A stretch of 39,492 bases of DNA from Candidatus Poribacteria bacterium (GTDB lineage: Bacteria > Poribacteria > WGA-4E > WGA-3G), in the NCBI GenBank assembly GCA_009841255.1, contig VXMD01000037.1:1-39492 (forward strand), given 5' to 3'. Shown piece after piece: positions 7,263 through 15,357 of this stretch (its first letter is position 1; each line of letters opens with the position of its first letter). A program made the translations under genes and the position numbers. The notes beneath the pieces were generated by a model, which did not search any database, had not been told where the DNA came from, and was given only the letters and a program-made list of their open reading frames with translations.

Positions 7263-8176
7263 TGGCAAAAAAATTGTCCATTGGAAGTTGGGCGTATGCC
7301 TTTGGTCCCTATGAAGACAATCCGATTCCGTTTGATACCGTCGTCAAGACGCTCAGCGACCTTGAGTTCGATGGTATTGAAATCGGAGCATTTAAACCGC
7401 ATATTGATATTAACGATTACCCGATGAAAAGTGATCGTGATGCCGTCAAAGGATTAATCTCCTATTACGGTTTGGAAGTCTCAGGATTAGCCGCCGACTT
7501 CTGGTCGCACCCCGGTCCCGCTACGGATGAGGGGCAGGAGGACGACAGATACTACAAGTTGTTCAAAGAGAGTCTCCAACTCGCCTTGGATCTCGGATCG
7601 CCCGCGATTCGTGTGGACACAGTAGATGATCCCGAAGCCGGAATTCCGGGCGTTGAGCCTGAGAAAGCCTGGGATCGGATCGTCTCCGTCTGGAGACGTT
7701 GTGCACAAGTCGCCGAAGATCACGGCGTGTTAATGCTCTGGGAATTTGAACCCGGATTTATGTTCAACAAACCCAGCGACATTGTCAATATGCCACAAGC
7801 AGTGGGGCATTCCAATTTCAAGGTGATGTTCGATACCTGTCACGCACAAATGTGTGCAGTTGTCGGTGCCCGGCAGCCCGGAGAGCAGGAGACCCTCGGC
7901 GATAATGGAGTCATTGACTTGGCGCGTCAACTCAAGGGTCAGATCGGTCACTTCCACCTCATCGATTCCGACAACACGCTCCATGGCGACGAAACAAGCA
8001 CACACGCGCCTTTCGGAGATGGTGTGCTTGATTTTGACGCGATTATTCCGGTCATCATGGATGAGACTGGCTACGACGGGGATTGGTTCTCTATCGATCT
8101 CTGTTTCTGGCCCAACGCCTGGGATGTCACGGAAGACGCAAAGAAATTCCTAACCCCGTATTTGGAAAGGTATTAG
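7263..8176 (+). CDS. sugar phosphate isomerase/epimerase (xylose isomerase-like TIM barrel)
   Basis: 304 residues. Start ATG at 7263 is preceded by AAGGAG; the open frame extends upstream but lacks support. It belongs to the AP endonuclease 2/xylose isomerase-like TIM-barrel family. Probable metal-binding positions are WEFEPG, MFDTCHA and HFHLIDSDN, with the final acidic ligand in the segment WFSIDLCFWP. Family members isomerise or epimerise sugars or sugar phosphates, or act on inositols; the substrate cannot be read from the sequence. No signal peptide, so cytoplasmic. A second, unrelated-by-context paralogue lies at 31138-31929. Confidence 0.75.
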
Positions 8177-8253
8177 GGTTTCTAATTTAATTTATGGTCA
8201 CCTGACCTGCACTCCATCATATTACGCGTAAGTTCTTGGTTAAATTGTAGTAG

Positions 8254-8272
8254 GGGCGAGGTCCCCTCGCCC
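8254..8272. repeat. GGGCGAGG-TCC-CCTCGCCC hairpin repeat
   Basis: A perfect 8-bp stem with a 3-base loop, within TAGTAGGGGCGAGGTCCCC. It shares its layout (GTAGGGGC, stem, reverse stem) with 16304-16322 and, in reverse orientation, with 18968-18990. It lies 78 bases after the isomerase stop and could terminate transcription, although no T-run follows. Confidence 0.65.
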
Positions 8273-8296
8273 TATATGCGAGTTTAACAAGACCAT

Positions 8297-8428
8297 AGCC
8301 CGTAAGCGTAGCGGAGGGGTGTTTTTGCTTGGGTGTTTCTGCGTATTGCTTGGGTGTTTCTTCTAGATCTACGGAGAGGATCGTTGGTCATTCAACGCAC
8401 CTGACCGACCCGCAAGGTATAATTAAAA
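8297..8428 (+). repeat. composite element, full copy, ending at the nadC start codon
   Basis: 5' block AGCCCGTAAGCGTAGCGG (8297-8314), a ~95-base variable middle, then the 3' block CCCGCAAGGTATAATTAAAA (8409-8428). The 3' block touches the ATG at 8429. It contains TATAAT (8418-8423) five bases before the ATG, so if this is a -10 box the nadC mRNA would be leaderless. Otherwise AAGG serves as a distant ribosome binding site. The -35 region is weak. Confidence 0.7.
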
Positions 8429-9274
8429 ATGCTGAATCTGCGTTCATTAGATCCTCTCATCGAACTTGCCTTTGAAGAGGACATCGGTATCGGTGATATA
8501 ACAACAGAAGCAACAGTGCCGTCCACACAGGCGGGGATAGGAACCCTATTCGCTAAGAGTGATGGCAGTGTCGCAGGACTCCCAGTCGCCGAACGCGTCT
8601 TCGCAAAATTAGATGAGACCCTGGCGTTTCGTGGGCTTGTCGCTGATGGGGACGCTGTGAAGGCGGGGACACCGATTGCCGAGGTGCAAGGGAGTGCCAA
8701 AACCATTCTCATCGGAGAGCGGACGGCACTCAACTTCCTGCAACGGCTCTCTGGGATAGCGACCCTCACAGCACAATTTGTTGCGGCAGTCGCCGACTCT
8801 GATACCAAAATCGTGGATACTCGGAAGACGGCAGCGGGATGGCGGGCGGTTCAGAAATACGCCGTGCGTGTCGGCGGCGCACAAAACCATCGCTTTGGGC
8901 TTTACGACGGTGTATTGATTAAGGATAACCACATTGTCGCTGCTGGGGGTATTGGTAAAGCCGTGCAGCGTGCCCGACAGGTTGTTCCACATACTGCCAA
9001 GATTGAGGTTGAAGTTGAAACCGTCGAGCAGGTCGACGAAGCGTTAGAAGCAGGGGCGGATATCTTACTCCTTGACAACATGCCTCCGCGGATTATGGAG
9101 CGTGTTGTTCAAGAGGTGGGAGACCGCGCAGTGACAGAAGCCTCCGGTGGCATTACACTTGAGCAGGTCAAAACTGTCGCTGCAACCGGCGTAAATCTCA
9201 TCTCCGTTGGGGCGTTGACACATTCAGCGATGCCGATGGATATTAGTCTGACCCTGACGCTCATTGCTGGATAG
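8429..9274 (+). CDS. nadC: nicotinate-nucleotide pyrophosphorylase (carboxylating), quinolinate phosphoribosyltransferase
   Basis: 281 residues, the normal size for NadC. It converts quinolinate and phosphoribosyl pyrophosphate to nicotinate mononucleotide, CO2 and pyrophosphate in de novo NAD synthesis. Signature segments are present in order: EDIGIGDITTEA near the N-terminus, RTALNFLQRLSGIAT (~91-105), DTRKTAAGWR (~129-138), VRVGGAQNHRFGLYDGVLIK with DNHI (~146-169), and the C-terminal barrel LLLDNMPP and EASGGI. The usual TRKTTPG has become TRKTAAG, a mild change. nadA and nadB are not in the window. The start codon abuts the composite repeat element and there is no ordinary Shine-Dalgarno sequence. 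Confidence 0.93.
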   Translation: MLNLRSLDPLIELAFEEDIGIGDITTEATVPSTQAGIGTLFAKSDGSVAGLPVAERVFAKLDETLAFRGLVADGDAVKAGTPIAEVQGSAKTILIGERTALNFLQRLSGIATLTAQFVAAVADSDTKIVDTRKTAAGWRAVQKYAVRVGGAQNHRFGLYDGVLIKDNHIVAAGGIGKAVQRARQVVPHTAKIEVEVETVEQVDEALEAGADILLLDNMPPRIMERVVQEVGDRAVTEASGGITLEQVKTVAATGVNLISVGALTHSAMPMDISLTLTLIAG

Positions 9275-9290
9275 GTATCAGTCGTCAGTT

Positions 9291-9322
9291 AAGAGGTATT
9301 CGTCTAACAAAGGATACCTCTT
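9291..9322 (+). terminator. hairpin after nadC, inside a 'TATCAG..CAGTTAAGAGG' repeat
   Basis: AAGAGGTAT (9291-9299) and ATACCTCTT (9314-9322) form a perfect 9-bp stem 17 bases after the nadC stop. No T-run follows, so termination would be weak. The flanks (GGTATCAGTCGTCAGTT and GAGATAAC) belong to the same repeat family as 10482-10535 and 25278-25375. Confidence 0.45.
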
Positions 9323-9341
9323 GAGATAACATCAAACCGGT

Positions 9342-9427
9342 AGCCCGTAAGCGTAGCGGAGGGCGGATTTGAGGATCGGACATCAAAGTTGAAACACACA
9401 TTATTCCTCCGCAAGGTAAGATTAAAA
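9342..9427 (+). repeat. composite element, full copy, upstream of the YbhN-like gene
   Basis: 5' block AGCCCGTAAGCGTAGCGG from 9342, 3' block CCTCCGCAAGGTAAGATTAA through 9427. The ATG of the next gene is 17 bases downstream, with AAAAGGGAG between as a possible ribosome binding site. Confidence 0.7.
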
Positions 9428-9444
9428 GGGAGATTTCGCTGGTA

Positions 9445-10479
9445 ATGCAGGAATTCTTGAGCCGCGAAAACGTGGCTCGTGGAACACTTTTCTTTCTGCT
9501 GTGTACATTCGCTGGGTTATTTCTAAGTTTTTTGTGGGGTGGTACTCAAGATATAAAGCAAGTTTTTCGCGAGATGCAGGTTGAGATGCTACTGGGCGCG
9601 TGTCTGTGTATGTTCACAGATTGGGGGTTCGGGGCACTGCGCTTCCATATTTTTATTCGAAAAGTTAAACCGGACATTAGATTCCGAGACAGTCTTCGCG
9701 CAAACTTAGCGACCCTCTGTGTTTCCTGTATTACACCATTCCAGACAGGCGGAGTGGGGCATCTCTATATCTACACGCGAGCAGGCGTACCGTTATCAGC
9801 ATCGATAACATCAGGCATCATCTGTTTTCTCTCCACGATAACCACGCTCATGTTCTTCGCAGTTGGCATTGCATGGTTAGATCCCCCTTTTTTACCGAAG
9901 GGGGCTACATGGGTGAGTCTATTCAGTTGTTTGATGTTCGGTTTGGTATTTATAGGCTTTCTGTTACTGCTTTTCAAGCCCGAGTTCGTTTTTCGTGTTT
10001 TTCATTGGCTCTGCAATGTTGCGCAACGGAAGTTCACTCGCCTCACGCCTATTCTTGAGCGTGTTACTTCTAAAGTGGAAGCACTCGTTATTGAGCATAA
10101 GTCGTTTGCGGTAATGTTCTTGCGTTACCATAAGTGGACGTGTGCATTCAGTGTGCTCTTGACCTGTGGTTTCTTCGGCGCACGGATTGTTGGCAGTTAC
10201 ATAGTCGTGGCGGCACTCAACGGGGAGACGACCCTATGGGAACTCAGCATTGTTGGGTTGCTCCTGAATTTCGTCGTGCTCTTTGCACCAAGTCCTGGGG
10301 CAAGTGGGGTGGCAGAGGTTGTAACCCTCGGGTTGATGGAAAATCTGATTCTCAAAGAATTGATACCGCTCTATGTGTTGTTGACGCGATTTTTCGCTAT
10401 CTATTGTGCTGTGGTCGTCGGGGGTATTGTCATTGGTTCGCAATTAACAAAGGATTTTAGAAAGCGCACAAAGACATAA
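9445..10479 (+). CDS. YbhN/LPG-synthase transmembrane-domain (flippase-like) membrane protein
   Basis: 344 residues with about eight hydrophobic segments and no soluble domain. It matches the lysylphosphatidylglycerol synthase transmembrane region / UPF0104 family in length and in conserved patterns: RANLATLCVSCITPFQTGG near residues 91-109, and LNFVVLFAPSPGASGVAEV near 272-290. Family members are thought to move lipids across membranes or to be the membrane part of MprF; this one lacks the MprF catalytic domain, so aminoacyl transfer is not expected. Bases 9887-9910 (ATCCCCC...GAAGGGGGC) encode DPPFLPKGA in a loop and look like a short palindromic repeat fixed in frame. It follows a composite repeat element that may supply its promoter. 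Confidence 0.75.
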   Translation: MQEFLSRENVARGTLFFLLCTFAGLFLSFLWGGTQDIKQVFREMQVEMLLGACLCMFTDWGFGALRFHIFIRKVKPDIRFRDSLRANLATLCVSCITPFQTGGVGHLYIYTRAGVPLSASITSGIICFLSTITTLMFFAVGIAWLDPPFLPKGATWVSLFSCLMFGLVFIGFLLLLFKPEFVFRVFHWLCNVAQRKFTRLTPILERVTSKVEALVIEHKSFAVMFLRYHKWTCAFSVLLTCGFFGARIVGSYIVVAALNGETTLWELSIVGLLLNFVVLFAPSPGASGVAEVVTLGLMENLILKELIPLYVLLTRFFAIYCAVVVGGIVIGSQLTKDFRKRTKT

Positions 10480-10481
10480 AT

Positions 10482-10535
10482 CTCTTAACTGACAACTGAC
10501 AGGATTTTTCTACGAAAAATCCGATCTGATAACTA
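10482..10535. repeat. 'CTCTTAACTGACAACTGA' repeat copy with hairpin
   Basis: CTCTTAACTGACAACTGAC is followed by GGATTTTT-CTACG-AAAAATCC (10502-10522), an 8-bp stem, and then ATCTGATAACTA. It begins 3 bases after the preceding stop codon. Related copies are at 9274-9332, 25278-25375, 27241-27286 and 28811-28918. Confidence 0.65.
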
Positions 10536-10552
10536 CTAAAAAAAGGAAAGTT

Positions 10553-11470
10553 ATGGAAACTACCACATTGAAAATTGAACCCGCAACAACGAAACTCGGT
10601 TGGATTGGGACGGGTGTAATGGGCCGGTGGATGTGTCAACATCTGATGGACCTCGGATATGGAATGACCGTCTATAACCGGACGAAATCAAAGGCTGATC
10701 CGTTACTGGAAGCGGGTGCAGCATGGGCAGATTCTCCGAGCGAAGTTGCAGCCGTCTCTGATGTTATCTTCACGATTGTCGGTTTTCCCCCCGATGTCAG
10801 GGAAGTCTACCTCGGTGACAGTGGGATTTTAAAGGGGGCGACACCCGGAAGTATCATCGTTGATATGACCACGACGGAACCCTCTCTCGCACAGGAGATT
10901 GATGCCGCCGCGCAGGCACAGGATGTCTCAGCCATCGATGCCCCTGTTTCAGGCGGAGATGTCGGTGCGCGAGAGGCGCGTCTCTCTATCATGGTCGGCG
11001 GCGATGAGGGTGCTGTGCAAGCCGTTATGCCCCTCTTCGAGGCGATGGGGGGAAACATCGTCCATCAAGGGGGCGCGGGTGCTGGACAGCACACTAAAAT
11101 GTGCAATCAGATCACGATTTCGGGGACAATGATCGGGGTCTGCGAAGGGTTAATCTACGGCTACAGAGCTGGATTGGATCTGGAGACGATGCTGTCCTCG
11201 ATTAGTGGCGGTGCAGCTGCGTGTTGGTCTCTGGACAATTTAGCCCCACGGGTTCTTCAGCGGAACTTCGACCCTGGCTTCTTTGTAGAGCATTTTATCA
11301 AGGATATGAGCATCGCTTTAGACGAGGCACGCAAGATGAATCTGAGTCTCCCAGGGCTTGCGTTGGTGCATCAACTTTACACAGCTGTTCAGGCACAGGG
11401 GCACGGTAGGTTAGGCACACAGGCTCTGATGTTGGCATTGGAGCAGATGTCTGGTGTGGAAGTCAACTGA
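10553..11470 (+). CDS. NAD(P)-dependent beta-hydroxyacid dehydrogenase (3-hydroxyisobutyrate dehydrogenase family)
   Basis: 305 residues. The Rossmann dinucleotide loop is GTGVMG (19-24). The substrate-binding segment is [11 protein letters not shown] (129-139), and the catalytic lysine is Lys182 in [11 protein letters not shown]. This order defines the GarR/MmsB/GlxR family, which oxidises 3-hydroxyisobutyrate or reduces tartronate semialdehyde in the cytoplasm. Asn41-Arg42 after the second strand (VYNRTKSK) suggests NADP preference in this family. The exact substrate is not determined. AAAGGAAAG precedes the ATG. It is preceded by a repeat and followed by the dnaN-facing inverted repeat. 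Confidence 0.85.
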   Translation: METTTLKIEPATTKLGWIGTGVMGRWMCQHLMDLGYGMTVYNRTKSKADPLLEAGAAWADSPSEVAAVSDVIFTIVGFPPDVREVYLGDSGILKGATPGSIIVDMTTTEPSLAQEIDAAAQAQDVSAIDAPVSGGDVGAREARLSIMVGGDEGAVQAVMPLFEAMGGNIVHQGGAGAGQHTKMCNQITISGTMIGVCEGLIYGYRAGLDLETMLSSISGGAAACWSLDNLAPRVLQRNFDPGFFVEHFIKDMSIALDEARKMNLSLPGLALVHQLYTAVQAQGHGRLGTQALMLALEQMSGVEVN

Positions 11471-11492
11471 AGGTTAGTTCGTTGTGATAACG

Positions 11493-11616
11493 GCTTCGCT
11501 GGTGTGGTGTTTTTACTTGGGGTCTTTGCAATGTAATACAAGGAATGGATTTAGTCTATTCCCAGACTAAATCCGGTATTTCTGCGGATTTCCCTTAGAA
11601 ACCGCACCAGCGAAGC
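11493..11616. terminator. nested inverted repeat between convergent genes (likely bidirectional terminator)
   Basis: Inner stem: GGATTTAGTCT (11547-11557) and AGACTAAATCC (11564-11574), perfect 11 bp with a 6-base loop. Outer arms: GCTTCGCTGGTG (11493-11504) and CACCAGCGAAGC (11605-11616), perfect 12 bp. The structure lies between the dehydrogenase (plus) and dnaN (minus) stop codons. No long T-run is present, so the terminator role is inferred from position and symmetry. Confidence 0.55.
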
Positions 11617-11646
11617 ACTGGTATAGTGGAGCGATTTACAGTTCTC

Positions 11647-12759
11647 TTAGGCTGAAGCAGGATCCAAGCGCATGGGCATGATGAGGGAGACGTAGTTATC
11701 GTCGCCTACCGGCTTCACAAGAACCGGATTCAACTCGCCTGAAAATTCCAGAGCCAAGGACTCGGTTTCGATGTGAGCCAACGCCTCTATCAATAACCGA
11801 GCGTCGAAACCGATCCGCACGTTTCCCGTGCTGGATTCCACAGGCAGCGTCTCATACGCTTCCCCTAATTCCGGGGTCCTCGCGGAGACTTGAACCTGTT
11901 CTGTATCGATTTCTAAGCAGATCGAATAATTCTTCGGATTCGACAACAGTGCAACCCGCCGCGTCGCACTTAAGATTCCCTCTTTTGAAACAACGGTTCT
12001 GCCTTCGCTCGATTCGGGAATGATTTTCTCATAGTTCGGATAATCACCCTCCACAAGTCGCGTCGTTAAGGTGGCGTTCCCATCGGTAAAGAGGATTTGG
12101 TTCTCAAAAATTGAAATGCTTACCTCACCCGCATCGGGGAAGGTCCGCGCAATCTCGCGAACGGCTTTCAACGGAACGATGAATCCGTTGGCTTCTCCCG
12201 GCGGGGCAAGCGGTTCACAGCGGGCTAAGGCAAGACGTTTTCCATCCGTGGCAACGACTTCAGTCCCATGCTCAAGAAAATTGAAATAAAGCCCATTTAG
12301 GAAGTAACGCACTTCTTCTGTAGAGGCGGCGAACTCCGTCTGCTGAAGGACATTGCGCAATGTCTCTCCACCGATCTTCAGCGGTTCCCCTTCAACTGAC
12401 GGGAGTTGTGGGAATTCTTCGTCGGACAGTCCGATGATTTTGTAGACCCCCTCTCCGCAGGTAATCTCAACGCGGTCGTTTGCGGTCGTTGCTAAATGTA
12501 TCGGTTTATCCGTCGGTAATTCCTTGACAATATCCCCTAACTTTTTAGCGGAGACGGTAATCGCGCCCTCCTCTGTGATTGTGCCTTCGACACTCATTCT
12601 AATACCGACTTCCAGATCCGTTGCCATGCACTCAATCGTGCCGCCAGTGGCATTGATGAGGACATTTGAGAGGATTGGTAAGGTAGTACGTCCACTCGCG
12701 ACCCCTTGCAGTACCTGTAAGGCGTCCAAGAGATCATCCCTTTCAAAAGTTAATTCCAT
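11647..12759 (-). CDS. dnaN: DNA polymerase III beta sliding clamp
   Basis: 370 residues, the normal length of the clamp. It is a head-to-tail dimeric ring that tethers replicative polymerase to DNA. Family landmarks are visible: the N-terminal MELTFERDDLLDALQVLQGV, LPILSNVLI (~27-35), the central EFPQLP segment, a 'RYFLNGLYF' stretch, VATDGKRLALA in the middle domain, and the C-terminal VLVKPVGDDNYVSLIMPMRL tail that forms the peptide-binding pocket. GGAAGGAG precedes the ATG by a normal spacing. It is not next to dnaA, gyrB or recF, its frequent neighbours, and is transcribed alone. No oriC-like DnaA-box cluster was noticed nearby. Confidence 0.97.
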   Translation of the reverse strand: MELTFERDDLLDALQVLQGVASGRTTLPILSNVLINATGGTIECMATDLEVGIRMSVEGTITEEGAITVSAKKLGDIVKELPTDKPIHLATTANDRVEITCGEGVYKIIGLSDEEFPQLPSVEGEPLKIGGETLRNVLQQTEFAASTEEVRYFLNGLYFNFLEHGTEVVATDGKRLALARCEPLAPPGEANGFIVPLKAVREIARTFPDAGEVSISIFENQILFTDGNATLTTRLVEGDYPNYEKIIPESSEGRTVVSKEGILSATRRVALLSNPKNYSICLEIDTEQVQVSARTPELGEAYETLPVESSTGNVRIGFDARLLIEALAHIETESLALEFSGELNPVLVKPVGDDNYVSLIMPMRLDPASA

Positions 12760-12902
12760 TCTAAACTCTCCTTCCTAAGTTATAGCATGAAAAACACCCG
12801 TAAAATTCAATAGTTTTTTTATGGTAGATCTTAGAACTTATATACCATGATAGACCGAGTTCTCTATTTTTGCGTAGGTCCTAAAGTAAATAACGAAACC
12901 CA

Positions 12903-13043
12903 AGCCCGTAATGAAATGGAGGGGTTTTTGCTCGGGGGCTTTGCTTGGGTGTTTCTGCGGATTTCTGCGGATTTCTTCACCGCTAAAGCGGAAAAATCCG
13001 AAGTATCACAGACCGAGACTTACCCGCAAGGAAAAATTAAAAA
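12903..13043 (+). repeat. composite element, full copy in the dnaN / DUF6785 intergenic region
   Basis: 5' block AGCCCGTAATGAAATGGAGG (12903-12922), a middle with repeated TTTCTGCGGATTTCTGCGG, and the 3' block CCCGCAAGGAAAAATTAAAA to 13043. Unlike other copies it is 232 bases from the next start codon, and a promoter-like TTGACA follows three bases later. The 516-base gap 12760-13275 otherwise holds no convincing gene. Confidence 0.65.
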
Positions 13044-13045
13044 CC

Positions 13046-13074
13046 TTGACAAACTCCTCTATTCAGTATAACAT
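13046..13074 (+). promoter_or_regulatory. sigma70-type promoter upstream of the DUF6785 gene
   Basis: TTGACA at 13046-13051. The -10 is either TATAAC at 13067-13072 (15-base spacer) or TAACAT at 13069-13074 (17-base spacer). It lies immediately after the composite element and about 200 bases before the start codon. Confidence 0.45.
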
Positions 13075-13207
13075 ATTTAACGTATATAACAAAGGAAAAT
13101 TTTGCTTAAACACGGGCTCACACTTCGCGTTTTTCGATAGAGCCGATACACGCTGCAATGCCCTGTCCACTCTACAACTCAAGTTCTCCTAACCAAGAAT
13201 ATATTAA

Positions 13208-13255
13208 AGCGATTTCGTTTCGAGGTGTCACGGTCGATCAAAAAATGAAATCGCT
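13208..13255 (+). other. long-stem inverted repeat in the leader of the DUF6785 gene
   Basis: AGCGATTTCGTTT (13208-13220) pairs with AAATGAAATCGCT (13243-13255): 13 bp with one G-T pair, loop of 22 bases. It ends 20 bases before the ATG at 13276, which has no clear Shine-Dalgarno sequence. It could be a translational control structure or an operator. Confidence 0.4.
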
Positions 13256-13275
13256 ACCGTTCTTCTCCTGAGAAT

Positions 13276-15207
13276 ATGCACACTACAGACTCGCACGCCT
13301 CGCAGACAATCGCGAAACGGGCAGTGCTGATTGGTACTGTTTTGATTATCGCGAATAGTTACTGGATAGCCTATGTCGAAATGATTTGGCATACCGCGCA
13401 TCTGACAACGGTCGCGATGTCGGTCAACGTCATGTTCGGCATTATAGCGATGACATTTCTGAACATGCTCGTGCGGCGTATCTTTCCACGCGTCGCCCTG
13501 CAGCCGCGTGATCTACTTGTCGTTTTTAGCATGCTCGCTGTAGGGAGTGCTTTTTCAGGACACGATTGTATTCCACGTTTAATGGGACTTATCCCGTATG
13601 CATTTCGCTTCGCTACACCCGAAAATGATTGGGAGGCACTGCTCTTTCATTACCTTCCCGAATGGCTTGTGGTGAAAGACCCGAAAGCAGTCAATGATTT
13701 CTATGAGGGCAAGGTCAACTTTTTTACAGAGGGGTATGTTCAGTATTGGATCGTGCCGATTCTCTCTTGGTCAGTGGTTATTTTCCTGTTAATGCTAATC
13801 TTTTTATGTTTGACGTCCCTGATTCGCAAGCAGTGGATAGAAAATGAGAAACTCGCGTATCCGATTATTCAGATTCCCCTTGAGATTACCACCAACCGAC
13901 GTATCTTCACAAATCGCTTGCTCTGGCTCGGCTTCGGAATCGCCATGGGTATCAACCTACTTAATGGGTTACAGTTCTTCTATCCCGTTCTTCCGCAGAT
14001 TCCTGTCCGGAAATACGACCTCAACATCTACTTCACACAGAAACCGTGGATTGCAATGGGCAGTACGCCGCTCAGGTTTCATCCGTACATAATTGGCTTC
14101 TCGTTTATTTTGCCCTTGGATTTGGCGTTTTCCTGTACCTTCTTCTATTTCCTGAAGAAAGTACAGTTGCTCTTTGGAAGTGCTGTGGGTGTTTCAGCAT
14201 TGCCGGGCTATCCGTTTTTGGGGGAACAAGGCGCGGGGGCATTGCTCGCACTGCTTGCGATTGCCTGTTGGAATGCACGAAAACATTTTTCCGGTGTGTT
14301 GTCACAGGTAATCCGACCCGATCGAGAGGCCTCACGAACAGAGGCGATCTCACATCGTGCTGCCGTTATTACGTTAGGGATATGTCTGCTTTTATTGGCG
14401 GTTTTCTGTGTTCGGAGTGGAATGACGCTATGGGCATTTGCGATTTTTATCGCCGTCTATCTCATGATTGTGGTGGGTTTAACCCGAATGCGGGCGGAAT
14501 TAGGACCCCCAATTCATGCGATTGGGTATCTAACACCGCAATATATGATAATTTCACTGCTTGGCACGCGACGTTTGCGGGCGGGCAATCTAACGATGCT
14601 TTCGTTGATGAATTGGTTGAGCGGTGCAAGTTATGCCTCCTTTCGGACACATCCGATGCCCGATCAACTCGAGGCGTTTAAACTTGCGGAGCGCACCGGT
14701 ATCCGAAACCGAACGATGTTCGGCGTGTTGGTCATCGCGAGTCTTGTTGGCATCCTATCAAGTTTAATTTTATATCCGTATGCGATTTACAGTGAGGGGG
14801 TAGCGGCGGGTTCGGAGCAGATTCATGCGGGTGGCGCGGATACATACAATTTTCTTTCTTCGTGGTTAGTGAATCCGAAGCCAACGGATTGGCTGGCGAC
14901 CTCGGTGTTGGGCTTAGCCTTCGCCGCGAATTTAGGTATCATCTTTCTGCGTTCACGTTTTGTGTGGTGCCCGTTGCATCCGGCAGGATATGTTATCGGC
15001 GTTGCGCCGGGGACAACAGATGTTATCTGGTTTCCGCTGTTTCTGGCGATGGTCGCAAAGTGGGTTATCTTGCGGCACGGCGGTATCAATGCATATCGAA
15101 AAGCGATACCGTTCTTTATTGGATTGGTGTTAGGTGAAGCGTTGATGGGGTGTTTTTGGCCCCTGCTAAGCCTTGTATTAAGATCAGCGGTGTATAGTTG
15201 GATTTGA
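13276..15207 (+). CDS. DUF6785-family polytopic membrane protein
   Basis: 643 residues with about 13-15 hydrophobic segments. It matches, from recall, the DUF6785/DUF6784 proteins common in Poribacteria, Planctomycetes and relatives: an N-terminal helix with NSYWIAYVEMIW, the segment GSAFSGHDCIPRLMGLIPYA with FRFATPENDW (~95-125), WLVVKDPKAVNDFYEG (~136-151), RKQWIENEKLAYPIIQIPLE (~184-203), and a C-terminal half with ELGPPIHAIGYLTPQ. Function is unknown; the topology is transporter-like. It is transcribed alone, after a promoter and a stem-loop leader, and is followed by the promoter of the ABC operon. Confidence 0.8.
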   Translation: MHTTDSHASQTIAKRAVLIGTVLIIANSYWIAYVEMIWHTAHLTTVAMSVNVMFGIIAMTFLNMLVRRIFPRVALQPRDLLVVFSMLAVGSAFSGHDCIPRLMGLIPYAFRFATPENDWEALLFHYLPEWLVVKDPKAVNDFYEGKVNFFTEGYVQYWIVPILSWSVVIFLLMLIFLCLTSLIRKQWIENEKLAYPIIQIPLEITTNRRIFTNRLLWLGFGIAMGINLLNGLQFFYPVLPQIPVRKYDLNIYFTQKPWIAMGSTPLRFHPYIIGFSFILPLDLAFSCTFFYFLKKVQLLFGSAVGVSALPGYPFLGEQGAGALLALLAIACWNARKHFSGVLSQVIRPDREASRTEAISHRAAVITLGICLLLLAVFCVRSGMTLWAFAIFIAVYLMIVVGLTRMRAELGPPIHAIGYLTPQYMIISLLGTRRLRAGNLTMLSLMNWLSGASYASFRTHPMPDQLEAFKLAERTGIRNRTMFGVLVIASLVGILSSLILYPYAIYSEGVAAGSEQIHAGGADTYNFLSSWLVNPKPTDWLATSVLGLAFAANLGIIFLRSRFVWCPLHPAGYVIGVAPGTTDVIWFPLFLAMVAKWVILRHGGINAYRKAIPFFIGLVLGEALMGCFWPLLSLVLRSAVYSWI

Positions 15208-15252
15208 GGTTTGTCGTGTCGGAATAATCGTGAATTGAGCACCAACTTTTTC

Positions 15253-15281
15253 TTGACATTCGGAAAATTTTGTGTTACTAT
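15253..15281 (+). promoter_or_regulatory. sigma70-type promoter for the Gld-type ABC operon
   Basis: TTGACA at 15253-15258, 17-base spacer, TACTAT at 15276-15281. Predicted transcript start near 15288, about 70 bases before the ATG at 15358. Confidence 0.6.
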
Positions 15282-15357
15282 TTTATAAATATATCCTATT
15301 TTTCACGGGCATCGGTGACATTTCTTCTCGCCGACTGTCTGCTACGTTATTAATAAT

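Noticed and set aside
12847-13192. Two open frames (74 and 93 codons) between dnaN and the DUF6785 gene
   Set aside because: Both are made largely of the composite repeat element and a promoter region; no homology and no ribosome site.
11647-13275. Replication origin near dnaN
   Set aside because: No cluster of DnaA boxes (TTATCCACA-like) was noticed and dnaA, recF and gyrB are absent.
14046-14681. 211-residue open frame on the plus strand
   Set aside because: It lies fully inside the DUF6785 gene in another frame, is rich in Cys and Gly in a non-protein-like way, and has no ribosome site.
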